DNA from: Candidatus Magasanikiibacteriota bacterium
GTDB lineage: Bacteria; Patescibacteriota; Patescibacteriia; Magasanikbacterales; UBA10003
Direction: 5' to 3'
Length of the DNA stretch: 5,656 bases
Assembly (NCBI GenBank): GCA_003514455.1
Contig: DOQH01000008.1
Location: 1 to 5,656, forward strand
Shown: positions 5,213 to 5,656 of the stretch, piece after piece
Layout of the letters: every line of letters begins with the position of its first letter
How positions within the stretch are numbered: the first letter of the stretch is position 1
Made by a program: the position numbers and the translations under genes
The notes under the pieces: model-generated
Databases searched by the model: none
Seen by the model: the letters and a program-made list of their open reading frames with translations, nothing else
What the model was told of the DNA's origin: nothing

Positions 5213-5588
5213 TTTCATCTATAAACTTTTTTAACGCTTCAATGTCCTTAGTATCTTGGTCATAATGAAATGTATTAATGCCAACAGATTGAGCGCTCTT
5301 TACTGCCTCTAAATTATGCTCAAAGTACACAATGTCTTTTACTTCAAGATTAAAATGCTTGAGCATAGTTTCAAAATACTGCGGGTCTGTTTTTTCGGGG
5401 TCATGCTTAAGCGTGAAAACTTCATAAGGCATGTTATTCAAGCCAAACATTTCCATCTGCTTATCGTTAGCACCAGTCAAGATAATTTTCCTGTTTGGAT
5501 ATTGCTCAAGCATTTTATACATTTCATTAAAGACACCATCGCCCTTTATCACAAAAGCGTTAATTGCATCCACTAAAATTGTTTTCAT
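5199..5588 (-). CDS. Small HAD-like superfamily protein with altered catalytic motifs
   Basis: This 129-residue protein follows the HAD order in compressed form. Motif I is ILVDAINAFV: Asp7 is kept, but the second Asp of DxD is absent, leaving Asn10. Motif II is IILTGAND with Thr38. Lys66 in PEKTDPQYFETML is the likely motif III lysine. The usual acidic pair of motif IV is replaced by Glu90-His91 in DIVYFEHNLEAVKSA. There is no room for a large cap domain. I recall very similar VDAxN / YFEHN proteins from CPR genomes, so these changes look like a subfamily trait rather than damage. Classic phosphatase chemistry is doubtful; a binding or altered hydrolase role is possible. The ATG at 5588 directly precedes motif I. 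Site B follows 28 bp after its stop, and inverted repeats flank it. Confidence 0.8.
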   Translation of the reverse strand: MKTILVDAINAFVIKGDGVFNEMYKMLEQYPNRKIILTGANDKQMEMFGLNNMPYEVFTLKHDPEKTDPQYFETMLKHFNLEVKDIVYFEHNLEAVKSAQSVGINTFHYDQDTKDIEALKKFIDESLSK

Positions 5589-5592
5589 AAGC

Positions 5593-5633
5593 GCCTGTCA
5601 AAATTATTAATTAAAAGAAAAATATTTTTTGAA
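5593..5633 (-). repeat. Right inverted repeat around the HAD-like gene
   Basis: This is the reverse-complement partner of 5174-5212, with the same 12-bp and 17-bp blocks in mirrored order and a 12-bp rather than 10-bp AT-rich middle. It covers the leader of the HAD-like gene up to four bases before its ATG, so it must also hold that gene's translation signals. Confidence 0.85.
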
Positions 5634-5637
5634 TTTC

Positions 5638-5656
5638 GCACAATGTGCCGGCTTAT
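5638..5656 (+). repeat. Partial inverted copy of the structured repeat (site C, cut by window end)
   Basis: GCACAATGTGCCGGC (5638-5652) is the reverse complement of 5033-5047 in site B with one mismatch in 15. It therefore lies in the opposite orientation to site B, with the HAD-like gene between them. It is short, and the rest lies outside the window. Confidence 0.45.

Noticed and set aside
1..5656. CRISPR array, tRNA or rRNA gene
   Set aside because: No regularly spaced short direct repeats with unique spacers, and no tRNA cloverleaf with T-loop GTTC(G)A pattern or rRNA sequence was recognised.

Overview
The window reads like an accessory region of a small-genome bacterium of the Patescibacteria/CPR type. 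The main reason is gene content: a long protein with a GTGWCTAGES core, a HAD-like protein with a VDAxN motif, and a BRO-type antirepressor all resemble proteins I remember from CPR genomes. Starts also mostly lack a clear Shine-Dalgarno sequence. This assignment rests on recall, not on a search. Genes end at TAA, TAG and TGA, so nothing suggests a reassigned stop codon.

Layout. At 1-146 lies the inside part of a structured, multi-hairpin repeat (site A, cut by the window start). A BRO-N/DinD-like gene follows on the minus strand (289-1122), with a good promoter behind it. Next is an IS3-family element (1213-2090) with 43-bp inverted ends. Its orfA is intact, but its orfB has lost the middle of the DDE domain in frame. 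A plus-strand promoter then leads into a 636-codon gene (2171-4078) interrupted by two in-frame stops, TAG and TAA. A short IR-bounded spacer with an 8-bp tandem repeat separates it from an IS200/IS605-type element (4193-4739), whose TnpA looks intact and whose two ends carry the same 20-nt hairpin. A Nudix hydrolase on the minus strand is cut off right at that element's edge (4744-4989). A second structured repeat (site B, 5017-5170) comes next, then a small HAD-like gene on the minus strand (5199-5588) inside nested inverted repeats. The last bases hold the start of an inverted copy of part of the site (site C).

The most interesting part is the repeat architecture. Sites A and B share a perfect 26-bp block and a hairpin whose stem differs between copies by compensating changes. 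Read on the minus strand, they carry boxes like integron attC R'' (RYYYAAC) and R' (GTTRRRY). Site B begins 28 bp after the HAD stop and ends 27 bp before the Nudix start. This looks like a cassette array transcribed on the minus strand and later invaded by insertion sequences, with several genes decaying. No integrase is visible, so the integron interpretation is inference. Only the BRO, TnpA, HAD-like and IS3 orfA reading frames look undamaged.
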